From contig JAGTWP010000002.1 of NCBI GenBank assembly GCA_018260755.1, positions 1-36,703 on the forward strand: a stretch of 36,703 nt of DNA, read 5' to 3'. Below the pieces are notes generated by a model. It ran no database searches and was not told the origin of the DNA. It saw nothing but the letters and a program-made list of their open reading frames with translations. This DNA comes from Candidatus Altarchaeum sp. (GTDB taxonomy: Archaea > Altiarchaeota > Altiarchaeia > Altiarchaeales > Altiarchaeaceae). The position numbers and the translations under genes were made by a program. Positions 1 to 7,529 of the stretch are shown in pieces (within the stretch, counting starts at the first letter, position 1; every line of letters starts with the position of its first letter).

Positions 1-150
1 TATTTATCTTATTCAATATTATCTTATTTGTCTTATTTATCTTATTCAATATTATCTTATTCAATATTATCTTATTCAATATTATCTTATTTGTTTTATT
101 TATCTTATTCAATATTATCTTATTCAATATTATCTTATCTAATCTTATTT
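1..150. repeat. A+T-rich tandem repeat at window start
   Basis: A 15-bp unit (CTTATTCAATATTAT) recurs about seven times, interspersed with shorter CTTATTT blocks, and runs in from beyond the left edge. It abuts the 3' end of the DUF763 gene. No ORF or spacer-like unique sequence lies between units, so it is a minisatellite rather than a CRISPR array. Confidence 0.85.
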
Positions 151-1264
151 AAATTTCTTCCGGTAAAAATTCCTTTAGTCGCCTCAATGCCTTAATTTTT
201 TCATGAGCACCTATTTTTGCATTTTCAAGCCCTGTCTTTAATGTTTCTATTGACTTGTCTAATAATTTCCTACTCACTTTGTAGGGATAACCGTCCTTCC
301 CGCCGTGAGCAAAACTATATTTAACAGGATCTTTCCACGATGGCTTTTCACCATAAACCAAATCACTAAGCAAGGCCAGCGCTCTTATTGTTCCAGCTCC
401 AATACCCTTAATTGAAATTAAGTCCTCATAGTTTTTCGGCTGGGATTCATAAGCCAAATTCAGTGCTTTTGCAATTCTTTCCGAATTCATCAGATTTTCA
501 TAGCCATTCAGATAAATTTCGTGGTGCCTTGGCATTTTAAAATTTTCAAGTTCAAACAATGTGGTTTGTTTGCCGAAATAAAATTTTGTACCTTTTTCTT
601 TTGCTAAATCAACGCTGCATTTTCTCGCATTTTTGCTTTCTTCGGCAACCATATTTAACGGATTGACCTTAACATCACAGCTTATGCCCGTATGTGGTTC
701 ATTAACAAAACTTTCATATTCTCTTAAATTTTCAGAAAGCCAGTGATACCTTCTTGCATACGATGTTTCCTGATTCATCCCCTGCTGAATAACTGCCCAT
801 TTCCCATCCTCGCTCAAAACAAAAGAATGATGGTAAATTTCAAAATTATCCTGCAAACAATTATTATCAACCTTTGCGGAAAGACGGCTCGCTTTAATAA
901 CTTCATCGGTTTTTTGCTGCGACAGATTAAATTTTTCAGAAAAATTTTGTATTTCAGCAGGTGTATTTCTTGATGCATTTCCCTTGCCACCCAAAAAAGC
1001 AATTCCGATATCTTCATTGTTCAATGCCTGTTTCAATGCCCCGCAGGAAACCGTTGTCGTTCCGGATGAATGCCAGTCAAAACCGATAGCGCATGCAAAT
1101 CCCTGAAACCAGAAAGGATCGCTCAATCTCCTCAGAAATTCGTCCCTTCCGAACTCGTATATTATGACCTTTGAAATTTCCCTGCTCAAATTAACCATTC
1201 GTTCAAAAAGCCATCTCGGAGTTGTGCCAGGGTGTAAAGGTAAATCAACAAAGCCGGTTTTCAT
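149..1264 (-). CDS. DUF763 family protein
   Basis: A 371-residue protein that I recognise as DUF763, a family of unknown function found in archaea and some bacteria. The hallmark N-terminus is present (KTGFVDLPLHPGTTPRWLF, then ERMVNLSREI), followed by glycine- and histidine-rich conserved blocks such as LGGKGNASRNTP. Near residues 285-295 the segment LISIKGIGAGTIRALALL looks like a helix-hairpin-helix, which suggests nucleic-acid binding (inference). The length is typical and the ORF is intact. The ATG sits directly at the conserved N-terminus, so the start is secure. A decayed copy of this gene's 5' end lies about 1 kb upstream at 2237-2323. Confidence 0.9.
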   Translation of the reverse strand: MKTGFVDLPLHPGTTPRWLFERMVNLSREISKVIIYEFGRDEFLRRLSDPFWFQGFACAIGFDWHSSGTTTVSCGALKQALNNEDIGIAFLGGKGNASRNTPAEIQNFSEKFNLSQQKTDEVIKASRLSAKVDNNCLQDNFEIYHHSFVLSEDGKWAVIQQGMNQETSYARRYHWLSENLREYESFVNEPHTGISCDVKVNPLNMVAEESKNARKCSVDLAKEKGTKFYFGKQTTLFELENFKMPRHHEIYLNGYENLMNSERIAKALNLAYESQPKNYEDLISIKGIGAGTIRALALLSDLVYGEKPSWKDPVKYSFAHGGKDGYPYKVSRKLLDKSIETLKTGLENAKIGAHEKIKALRRLKEFLPEEI

Positions 1265-1343
1265 AGGAAATTTATGAATTTTTTAACAAGAATTAAATTT
1301 TTAAGTTAATGTTTATATTTTGACTTAATGTTTATATCCATAA

Positions 1344-1719
1344 AAGTATAACCGTCATTATACAAATGGCCATTATAGAAAGATCGAAGAAGAGCGAAAT
1401 TTATCATTGGTTTATGAAGGGATATTGATGGCAATTGCTATTGGAAAAGAAAATTATGGAGAAATTTCATCTAATTTATTCTCAAAGAAACGGATAAAAA
1501 AGGACGATCCGAGTATAATCCAGCGATACCTGCACAATCTTCGACAATTTGGAATAGTTAAAGGAATAACTGTTTATCAAAGAAAGGGGGTTTGTGTATA
1601 AACTTACTGAGACAAAAGAAAAGATATTATTTGTTCTTGATAAAAAAATTTATCTGAAAAATCCGAAAAATTTGAAATGGATAAAGATAGTTGATGTTAT
1701 GGATTTTGTTAAATTATAA
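1344..1719 (+). pseudogene. Frameshifted winged-helix domain remnant
   Basis: Reading in one frame from about 1344 gives an HTH-like segment (NLSLVYEGILMAIAIGKE, then YGEISSNLF, IIQRYLHNLRQFGIVKG). It ends at a stop at 1599 just after a G5 run (1586-1590). In the next frame the text continues naturally as YKLTETKEKILFVLD to a stop at 1717-1719. Skipping one base in the G run joins the two halves into one winged-helix domain. The pattern (IL-AIA-G, EI, YL-L---GIV, Y-LTE) resembles the C-terminal wing domain that follows archaeal AAA-type ATPases, but no ATPase portion is present. No convincing start codon opens it. Probably a truncated, frameshifted relic; a sequencing indel could explain the frameshift but not the missing N-terminus. 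Confidence 0.6.
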
Positions 1720-1757
1720 ACTACTCATATTCCTTTATTTCTTTCTATATTCCTTGT

Positions 1758-2228
1758 TTATCCTTTTTCTTTTTTAAATAATGTGTTTTTAAGTATGTAT
1801 TCCATTGCATATAAAATGCCGCCAGCAATCATTAAGATAGCAAAAACTTCAAGAACTATATCTCCAGTATTTTCCATATCCTCCACTGTTTGAAATATTA
1901 ATATACCTGCAATATTATACATTAACATGATTATCCCCATCACAATAATAAACACAAATCCAAGTACAACAAGTAATAAACCAATGCTTTTATTTTTCAT
2001 GAATTTTGCAGTAAGATATATGGCAAGAAATATAAAAAATGTTATCACAACAAGCAGGGAGAAATTTTCTGCTAAATCATTTTTTACAAAGATTCTAATA
2101 TTCATTGCTATCATAAGTAACAACCAAAAAAGAGATACTTCTATTTGATGTTTTTTGGCCCATTCCGGATCCCATAATTTATCTATTTTTTCTCCAAATT
2201 CCAGAATTTTATTTTTTATTCTGTACAT
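1758..2228 (-). CDS. Small integral membrane protein, unknown family
   Basis: A 156-residue protein starting at the ATG at 2228 (MYRIKNKILEFGEKIDKLWD). After a charged cytoplasmic-looking N-terminus there are four hydrophobic segments, at about residues 36-52, 55-75, 82-107 and 125-143. A lysine-rich tail (FKKEKG) follows. I do not recognise the family. The reading frame stays open a further 29 codons upstream to 2315, but that extension is the decayed DUF763 relic, so I prefer the internal start. No enzymatic motif is visible. Confidence 0.65.
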   Translation of the reverse strand: MYRIKNKILEFGEKIDKLWDPEWAKKHQIEVSLFWLLLMIAMNIRIFVKNDLAENFSLLVVITFFIFLAIYLTAKFMKNKSIGLLLVVLGFVFIIVMGIIMLMYNIAGILIFQTVEDMENTGDIVLEVFAILMIAGGILYAMEYILKNTLFKKEKG

Positions 2229-2236
2229 TGTTTGAC

Positions 2237-2323
2237 TTATAACCTTTAAAATTTCCCAACTCAAATTAACCCTCCTTTCAAAATTGTTCCAAAATGCAAA
2301 TGTAAAGCAAACCAAGTTTTAAC
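2237..2323 (-). pseudogene. Decayed duplicate of the DUF763 gene 5' end
   Basis: Read on the minus strand from 2323, the sequence gives V-KTWFA-LHLHFGT. After a deletion and frameshift it gives FERRVNLSWEILKVI. This matches the intact DUF763 N-terminus (MKTGFVDLPLHPGT, LFERMVNLSREISKVI) in order and spacing, and the nucleotides match too. The ATG is now GTT. The rest of the gene is absent: sequence after KVI is the unrelated membrane protein. This is a relic of a duplicated or recombined DUF763 locus. Confidence 0.75.
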
Positions 2324-2336
2324 CACATCGGCACAT

Positions 2337-2465
2337 CTAATGTATTAAGCCATACAAAGACAGATACCACACCGCAAGCACAATTACACCTATTAAAACC
2401 AATGCGGTAAATATAGGCCATATAACCATATTCATATCCCAAAAGTATTTTTTCACTCCACCCAT
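2337..2465 (-). CDS. 42-residue single-span membrane peptide
   Basis: A short ORF of 42 codons from the ATG at 2465, beginning MGGVKKYFWDMNMVIWPIF. It has one strong hydrophobic helix from about residue 14 to 37 (TALVLIGVIVLAVWYLSLY) and a short polar N-terminus with two lysines. The organisation (charged head, one transmembrane helix, immediate stop) is that of a genuine small membrane protein. An A+T-rich, TATA-like stretch (about 2488-2500) lies upstream on its strand. No family recognised. Confidence 0.55.
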   Translation of the reverse strand: MGGVKKYFWDMNMVIWPIFTALVLIGVIVLAVWYLSLYGLIH

Positions 2466-2582
2466 TTTACTATATTTTTTAACAAATATATAATTATAAT
2501 CCTAGATATAATAAATTTATAATTTTATCTTAAATAATTTAATCTTTAAACCAATAAATTCATATTAATAAATATAATCATA

Positions 2583-4205
2583 ATGACAGACGATGCAAAA
2601 AAGGCAACAAAATATATAAAAAATGTAAAATTTCCCCGCCTGACTATATTGATATTACTGGACTTGTTAATTCCACTGGTATTTTCAATCGTATTTTCGG
2701 ACTTTGTGTTTCTTTTATTGTTTGGGATTCCATCGGTCATAGCAACATTTGTGCCGGGGGGAATAAAGTACAGGCAGGCAGAGATAATAAATTTTATCTC
2801 AACAATAATTGAATGTATCATATTTGCGTTCGGAATTTTAATATCCAAAGAGTATGAAATATCTAATATCGTTTATATATCGCTTGCGGTGGCGATTTCA
2901 TTTACATTTGCGGCAAGAATTGCCATATACAGGACTTTAAAAATGTCACTCCAAAAAGCCATTGTAAGAAGCAGCATAAGATTGTTAATTGCGTTCTTCT
3001 TCTTCTCTTTTTTTAAGTTAGGAGATGTAAGATTTATGGGTGAACGGCTTGTGCTTATTGTCTCAATGTTTACCTTAATCGTCATAACTTTTATTTACTT
3101 ATTATCAAAGCCGTTTGAGAAAACAATAGGTATAAATCCTTTTGATATGGCGTGGGCATTTGCGAATGACTGGGTAAATGGCACTAATACTATTGAATCA
3201 TCACTTATGAAAGGAAGCGAGGAAGGAAACGTTGTTGTCCACATTATAAATTTTACTGACAAACACGGAAATTTAAAGGCAAATTTTATTATTCCTTACA
3301 TTCATCCCGGTCCCTTTGGAAATGTCGGAAGTGCGAACATGCCTAAAATTTTTCACGAAAATATAGAACATTCTTTTACCTTTCACGGCTCATGCACACA
3401 CGAATTAAATTTAATAAAAAACAGCGATGTTTATGCTATAATGAATGATATAAAAGAAGAAATAAGCCATCTTGCAGACAGGGACAATGAAAATGTATTA
3501 ACCGAATACGGGAAATTTATTTCGGACGGGAAAATTTCTGTATTGCAGGTGGATTCACCATATTTAGAAAGAGTTGTTTTTTGTGACGGAGACGGAGATA
3601 TTGATGTCGGAATAGGATTGGCATGCAGCAATGTGTTTATTGACCTGCACAGTTCGGGAAATGACGAAGAAATTACTACTGCCTCCACAAAAAGAGGTAT
3701 GGAAATTATAAATAAAGCAGGAAATTTAATAGTAAATTTAAAAGAGATTGAAAGTAAGAAAATACATCTGGGAATTGCAAAAGGCACTGTTCAGGATTGT
3801 GATGTCCGTGTCGCATTTTTTGATTTAAATGAGCCATTTGCATTATTATTATTTGATTCAAACAATATGCAAAACCGGGAAATTTTAAATATATTAAGGC
3901 AAAAATTTAAATTTCCCATCTTTATCTGCACGACAGATGACCATCAGAGAGATAACGGAAAATTTATGATTGAAATTGTCAAAGATGATGTTAATGATGT
4001 TTCAAATTTAATTGAAAAGGCAATGAATGATATATGTGATGTATATGTTAAATTCGGAAAAATTGAGAGAGATGTAAGGGTCATGGGAAGGGAATATGAA
4101 ATGTTACAGGCGGCAAATTTTATGACTGTGTTGCTGAAATTTTTACTTCCGTTTTTGATTTTTATTACTGTATTTTTTGTTTTTGTCGCGATTGTGATGC
4201 TGTAA
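2583..4205 (+). CDS. DUF2070 archaeal membrane protein
   Basis: A 540-residue protein of the archaeal DUF2070 family (COG3356, which I recall as a predicted membrane-associated hydrolase related to neutral ceramidases). The N-terminal ~175 residues carry about six hydrophobic helices, and a final helix lies at about 515-540. Between them is a soluble domain with the conserved block YIHPGPFGNVGSANMPKIFH, then HGSCTHELNL, then FIDLHSSGND. Its histidines, aspartates and cysteine could bind metal, as in the ceramidase-like proposal (inference). Length and order are normal. The ATG is preceded by an A+T-rich leader without a Shine-Dalgarno sequence. mobB follows 56 bp downstream on the same strand. 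Confidence 0.85.
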   Translation: MTDDAKKATKYIKNVKFPRLTILILLDLLIPLVFSIVFSDFVFLLLFGIPSVIATFVPGGIKYRQAEIINFISTIIECIIFAFGILISKEYEISNIVYISLAVAISFTFAARIAIYRTLKMSLQKAIVRSSIRLLIAFFFFSFFKLGDVRFMGERLVLIVSMFTLIVITFIYLLSKPFEKTIGINPFDMAWAFANDWVNGTNTIESSLMKGSEEGNVVVHIINFTDKHGNLKANFIIPYIHPGPFGNVGSANMPKIFHENIEHSFTFHGSCTHELNLIKNSDVYAIMNDIKEEISHLADRDNENVLTEYGKFISDGKISVLQVDSPYLERVVFCDGDGDIDVGIGLACSNVFIDLHSSGNDEEITTASTKRGMEIINKAGNLIVNLKEIESKKIHLGIAKGTVQDCDVRVAFFDLNEPFALLLFDSNNMQNREILNILRQKFKFPIFICTTDDHQRDNGKFMIEIVKDDVNDVSNLIEKAMNDICDVYVKFGKIERDVRVMGREYEMLQAANFMTVLLKFLLPFLIFITVFFVFVAIVML

Positions 4206-4261
4206 GATAAGAAAATAGAACATAAAAAAATTTTAAAATTTTAAAAAAGAACATAGATAAA

Positions 4262-4927
4262 ATGATTTTGGGCTTTTACGGGAATTCAAATTCAGGAAAG
4301 ACCACATTGATAGAGAAAATTTGCAGGAAATTAAAAAAGGAAAATTTAAAAATTGCAGTTATTAAGCATATTCCCCACAAAAATTTTTCCATTGATATCA
4401 AAACAAAAGATACGGGAAAATTTAAAAATTTGGGAGTTGATGTCGTTGCATTTTCTCCCGATGAGACGGCTTTTATACTTGACGGGATGAATTTTAGCGA
4501 TATGATTTCCAAATTAGAACATATAGACAGTTATGATGTCCTTTTGGTTGAAGGACTAAAAAAACAGAATATTCCGAAAATCAGAGTGGGGGATTGCCCA
4601 ATGGAAAGTAAGACAATAATAGATTATAAAGGTCCAAACGATTTAAAAACTATTTTAAAATGGATAAAAAACGAGATTCAAAAAGAGGAAAAGGAGTGGG
4701 AAGAAAAAAAGAAGATTTTGGTACGGATAATACGAGGGGAAAAGATAAGAACAACAAAGTTAAAAGGGACGAAGGTAAGAACGACAAAGTTAAAAGAGAG
4801 AGGGGTAAGAACGACAAAGTTAAAAGAGAGAGGGGTAAGAACGACAAAGTTAAAAGAGAAGAAAGTAAGAACGACAAAGTTAAAAGGGAAGAAGGTAAGA
4901 ACGACAAAGACAATAAAGACGAAGTAA
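4262..4927 (+). CDS. mobB: Molybdopterin-guanine dinucleotide biosynthesis protein MobB, zero-frame part
   Basis: A P-loop GTPase that assists attachment of the nucleotide to molybdopterin. The Walker A motif is GNSNSGKTT (residues 7-15), the substrate region is IKHIPHKNFSIDIKTKDTGK, and DVLLVEGLKK is the Walker B-like segment (about 92-101). The GTPase domain ends near residue 140. After that this frame becomes an arginine/lysine-rich decapeptide repeat (VRTTKLKERG) and stops at 4927. The conserved archaeal MobB C-terminal domain is missing from this frame but is intact in the -1 frame (4711-5064). A slippery heptamer at 4705-4711 joins them exactly and would give a 267-residue protein. moaC follows, consistent with a cofactor operon serving the formylmethanofuran dehydrogenase at 31.5-34.9 kb. 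Confidence 0.88.
   Translation: MILGFYGNSNSGKTTLIEKICRKLKKENLKIAVIKHIPHKNFSIDIKTKDTGKFKNLGVDVVAFSPDETAFILDGMNFSDMISKLEHIDSYDVLLVEGLKKQNIPKIRVGDCPMESKTIIDYKGPNDLKTILKWIKNEIQKEEKEWEEKKKILVRIIRGEKIRTTKLKGTKVRTTKLKERGVRTTKLKERGVRTTKLKEKKVRTTKLKGKKVRTTKTIKTK
4705..4711 (+). promoter_or_regulatory. Candidate -1 ribosomal frameshift site (A AAA AAG) in mobB
   Basis: In the mobB zero frame, codons 149 and 150 read AAA AAG preceded by an A. This gives the heptamer A_AAA_AAG, the slippery type used in bacterial dnaX. A -1 slip here makes the next codon GAA at 4711 and enters exactly the frame that encodes the MobB C-terminal domain. A homopolymer indel in the assembly is the alternative explanation. 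Confidence 0.5.
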
Positions 4928-5064
4928 TTGTTATCGTGAATGGAAAAAGATTACCGATGGGAAATTTTCCGAAAAAGATAATAAAAGAGATTGTTGTAGC
5001 GATGGTATCTTCATTAAGAGGCGGAGAAGGAGTGGAAGAAATAGAGATAAATATTATAAAATAA
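4711..5064 (+). CDS. mobB: MobB linker and C-terminal domain in the -1 frame
   Basis: This frame is open from just after a stop at 4627-4629 to 5064. From 4711 it encodes EDFGTDNTRGKDKNNKVKR, then a highly charged decapeptide repeat (GKNDKVKRER, six copies with variation). The end is DEVIVIVNGKRLPMGNFPKK followed by IIKEIVVAMVSSLRG. That final ~45-residue block matches the small C-terminal domain of archaeal MobB proteins (VNGK-IP---F--II---V--MVSSLRG), as I recall the family. It therefore looks like the second half of mobB rather than a separate gene. An internal ATG at 4660 could in principle initiate it independently, but no Shine-Dalgarno sequence is visible. Confidence 0.7.
   Translation, partial: EDFGTDNTRGKDKNNKVKRDEGKNDKVKRERGKNDKVKRERGKNDKVKREESKNDKVKREEGKNDKDNKDEVIVIVNGKRLPMGNFPKKIIKEIVVAMVSSLRGGEGVEEIEINIIK
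4744..4915 (+). repeat. 30-bp in-gene tandem repeat (mobB linker)
   Basis: Six 30-bp units begin at 4744, 4774, 4804, 4834, 4864 and 4894 (the last is partial), with a core of TAAGAACGACAAAGTTAAAA. The unit length is a multiple of three, so copy-number change lengthens or shortens the linker by ten residues without changing frame. Neither frame has a stop through the array. Confidence 0.9.
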
Positions 5065-5088
5065 GAAAATCAAGAATTCATAAGAAAA

Positions 5089-5538
5089 ATGAGGGTTAAT
5101 ATGGTTGATATTTCGGAAAAAGACATTGTTGAAAGAATCGCAATTGCAGAAGGAAAAATTTATCTAAAAAATGAAACAATAAACAAAATTTTAAAAAAAG
5201 AAATCAAAAAAGGCGATGTATTAACAGTCGCAGAAATTTCAGCAATAAACGCAGTTAAAAAGACCCCGGATTTAATTCTGTTGTGCCATCAGATTCCGAT
5301 AGCAAATGTTGATGTCTATTTTAAAATTAATGAAAAGGAAAATTCAATAACTGCAAATGTTAAGGTTAAGACAATTGCAAAAACAGGTGTTGAAATGGAC
5401 GCATTGACTGGAGTAACCGTTGCATTGCTGACAATCTGGGATATGACAAAGTATCTTGAAAAAGACAATAAAGGACAATACAAAACAACAAAAATAAGTG
5501 ATATTGAAGTTATTGAAAAAATTAAAAAAGAAAAATAA
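5089..5538 (+). CDS. moaC: Cyclic pyranopterin monophosphate synthase MoaC
   Basis: MoaC converts the cyclic GTP-derived intermediate made by MoaA to cyclic pyranopterin monophosphate, the first stable intermediate of molybdenum cofactor synthesis. The family landmarks are present: MVDISEKD at the N-terminus, [30 protein letters not shown] and [22 protein letters not shown]. Two starts are possible. The ATG at 5101 gives MVDISEKD, fits the family N-terminus and has GAGGG just upstream; the ATG at 5089 adds four residues. It lies 24 bp after the mobB C-terminal frame, so the two are probably co-transcribed. The usual C-terminal GGKSG is replaced by a lysine-rich end (IEKIKKEK), so the tail is slightly short. 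Confidence 0.93.
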   Translation: MRVNMVDISEKDIVERIAIAEGKIYLKNETINKILKKEIKKGDVLTVAEISAINAVKKTPDLILLCHQIPIANVDVYFKINEKENSITANVKVKTIAKTGVEMDALTGVTVALLTIWDMTKYLEKDNKGQYKTTKISDIEVIEKIKKEK

Positions 5539-5600
5539 AAAACAAGAAGAAAAAAGGTATTCACGCTTTATATTTCTTTGCATCTAATTTATGATTTACC

Positions 5601-7205
5601 TCACATTCCTGGTGGCATACCTCCTCCTTTTTTTGTTGATGCGATTACATCATCAATTCTTAAAATCATATCAACTGCTTCCGTTGCAGATTTCAATGCC
5701 TGAATTTTTACCTTTAACGGCTCTACAACATTCTTTTCATACATATTGCCGGTTTTTCCTGCTACAACATCCACTCCGTAGTCCTTTTTCCCTTCGCTAT
5801 AATGCTTCCTTAAATTTACCAAGGTATCAATCACATCCATTCCTGCACTTTCCGCAAGTGTTTTCGGAATATCTTCTAATGCATCTGCAAATTTTTTTAC
5901 TGCTAACTGCTCTTTTCCGCTTTGTGTTACTGCAAATTTTCTTAATTCTTCTGCCGCCGCAATCTCAACAGCGCCACCTCCGGTTACAATCTTTTTCATC
6001 TCTAATGCACTTGAAAGAGAACCCAAACCGTCTTTTATAGCTCTTTCCAGTTCATCAATAACATGTTCTGTTCCGCCCCTTAATATAATTGTAGCCACCT
6101 TCGGATTTACGCAGTCCTTTACAAATATAAAATCATCCCCTGCCATTTTTGTCTGCTCAACAACACCCGCCTTTCCAAGTGAGTCGGAACTTAAATTTCT
6201 CATAGAATTTATAATCTTTGCATTTGTTGCCTTTGAAAGTTTTTTCATATCACTTTCCTTTACTCTCCTTGCAGCCATAATTCCGCTTTTTGCCAGATAA
6301 TACTGTGCCATATCATCAATTCCTTTCTGACAAAACACAACATTTGCACCCGTTTTCTTTACTGACTCAACCATGTCTTTTAACATTTTTTCTTCTTCAT
6401 CCAAAAATGCCTGCATTTGTGCCGGTGAGTCAATTTCTATCTCGCCCTTTGTTTCTGTTTTCTTTACTTCAATAGCAGCATTAAGAAGTAATATTTTTGC
6501 CTTTGTTACTTTTTTTGGCATTTGCGCATGCACAACTTCCTTTTCAATAACCATGCCTTTAACAATCTCCGAATCGCTTACTGATCCACCCTTTTTCTTT
6601 ATTATCTGTACATTGTCCTGATCAATCTTTAATTTTCCATCGGTAGTTTCTGCTATTGTTTTGATTGCTTCCACACATAATTTTCCTATATGTGACGGAT
6701 CTACATCAAGTGTTTTTCCTGCTACGGAAACGGATGCAATTTTAATTAATGCCTCATTGTCGTTTAAGTCAATATCCTGTGCATTATCTTCCAAATACTT
6801 TTGTATATGTTCCTGTGCTGCTCTATATCCGGATATTATAACTGACGGATGTATATCCTTTCCAAATAAGTCCATTGCCCCTTCCAATAATTTACCTGCA
6901 TATATCAAAGCGGTAGTTGTTCCGTCACCGACTTCTTTATCCTGTGTTTTTGCTATTTCAACCATTAGTTTTGCCGCCGGATGTTCAACCTTTAATTTAT
7001 CTACGATAGTTGCCCCGTCATTTGTTATGGTTATATCCCCCATATCATCCACAAGCATTTTATCCATTCCTTTAGGTCCTAATGTTGTCTTAACTGCGTC
7101 ACTTACGGCCTTTGCCGCAGATATATTTGCCCTCATTGCATTACCTCCCAAAAGTCGTTCATATCCCTCAGGTAATACCAAAACTTGCATTTGTTGTTGT
7201 GCCAT
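5601..7205 (-). CDS. Thermosome subunit (group II chaperonin)
   Basis: An ATP-dependent cytosolic chaperonin subunit of 534 residues, full length for the family. The N-terminus reads LPEGYERLLGGNAMRANISA, then VKTTLGPKGMDKMLVDD, TITNDGATIVDKL, and the ATP/Mg motif VGDGTTTALIYAGKLL. The apical domain follows, and the equatorial signature EMKKIVTGGGAVEIA lies near residue 410. The end is the flexible GGGMPPGM tail. It is convergent with moaC (62 bp apart), and its upstream side faces a 31-bp tandem repeat. Only one subunit gene is present in this window. Confidence 0.97.
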   Translation of the reverse strand: MAQQQMQVLVLPEGYERLLGGNAMRANISAAKAVSDAVKTTLGPKGMDKMLVDDMGDITITNDGATIVDKLKVEHPAAKLMVEIAKTQDKEVGDGTTTALIYAGKLLEGAMDLFGKDIHPSVIISGYRAAQEHIQKYLEDNAQDIDLNDNEALIKIASVSVAGKTLDVDPSHIGKLCVEAIKTIAETTDGKLKIDQDNVQIIKKKGGSVSDSEIVKGMVIEKEVVHAQMPKKVTKAKILLLNAAIEVKKTETKGEIEIDSPAQMQAFLDEEEKMLKDMVESVKKTGANVVFCQKGIDDMAQYYLAKSGIMAARRVKESDMKKLSKATNAKIINSMRNLSSDSLGKAGVVEQTKMAGDDFIFVKDCVNPKVATIILRGGTEHVIDELERAIKDGLGSLSSALEMKKIVTGGGAVEIAAAEELRKFAVTQSGKEQLAVKKFADALEDIPKTLAESAGMDVIDTLVNLRKHYSEGKKDYGVDVVAGKTGNMYEKNVVEPLKVKIQALKSATEAVDMILRIDDVIASTKKGGGMPPGM

Positions 7206-7239
7206 TTTTACCTTTATTATTTTTTAAAAATTTATTTTA

Positions 7240-7385
7240 TATTATCTTATTTTATTATCCGATTTTATTTTATTATCTTATTTTATTATCCGATTTTATT
7301 TTATTATCCTATTTTATTATCCGATTTTATTTTATTATCCTATTTTATTATCCGATTTTATTTTATTATCCTATTTTATTTTACT
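7240..7385. repeat. 31-bp tandem repeat between thermosome and thiC
   Basis: The 7206-7529 gap between divergent genes holds a 31-bp unit, TTATTATCCGATTTTATTT plus a related half. Its CCG cores fall at exactly 31-bp steps (7259, 7290, 7321, 7352). Inside each unit the two halves differ mainly in CCGA versus CCTA/CTTA. It occupies the promoter-proximal side of the thermosome gene. The rest of the gap (7386-7480) is plain A+T-rich sequence. Confidence 0.85.
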
Positions 7386-7484
7386 TTTTATTATTTGGCT
7401 TTATTATTTGACCTATTAATTATTTCTTTTTATTAATTACACTTATTTTATTAAATATTCTTGTTTTATTAATTAGTTTGAGTG

Positions 7485-7492
7485 TATATAAA
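7485..7492 (+). promoter_or_regulatory. TATA box for thiC
   Basis: TATATAAA lies 38 bp upstream of the thiC ATG, in the position expected for an archaeal TBP site with a short leader. No TPP-riboswitch conserved elements are visible between it and the ATG. Confidence 0.5.
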
Positions 7493-7529
7493 TTAAATTT
7501 TAAAGATTAAAAATAAATTAGAAATTTCA

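Noticed and set aside
4650-4913. Leucine/serine-rich ORF antisense to the mobB repeats (LLTLSFLP units)
   Set aside because: It is a by-product of the 30-bp repeat on the other strand; it looks hydrophobic only because the sense strand is lysine-rich.
6661-7227. 188-codon ORF antisense to the thermosome gene
   Set aside because: It is a mirror of the thermosome coding frame; the thermosome is unmistakable and the antisense product has no recognisable features.
7390-7529. TPP riboswitch before thiC (and before thiDN at 28076-28148)
   Set aside because: The conserved CTGAGA and ACCTGA-type elements are absent from both leaders.
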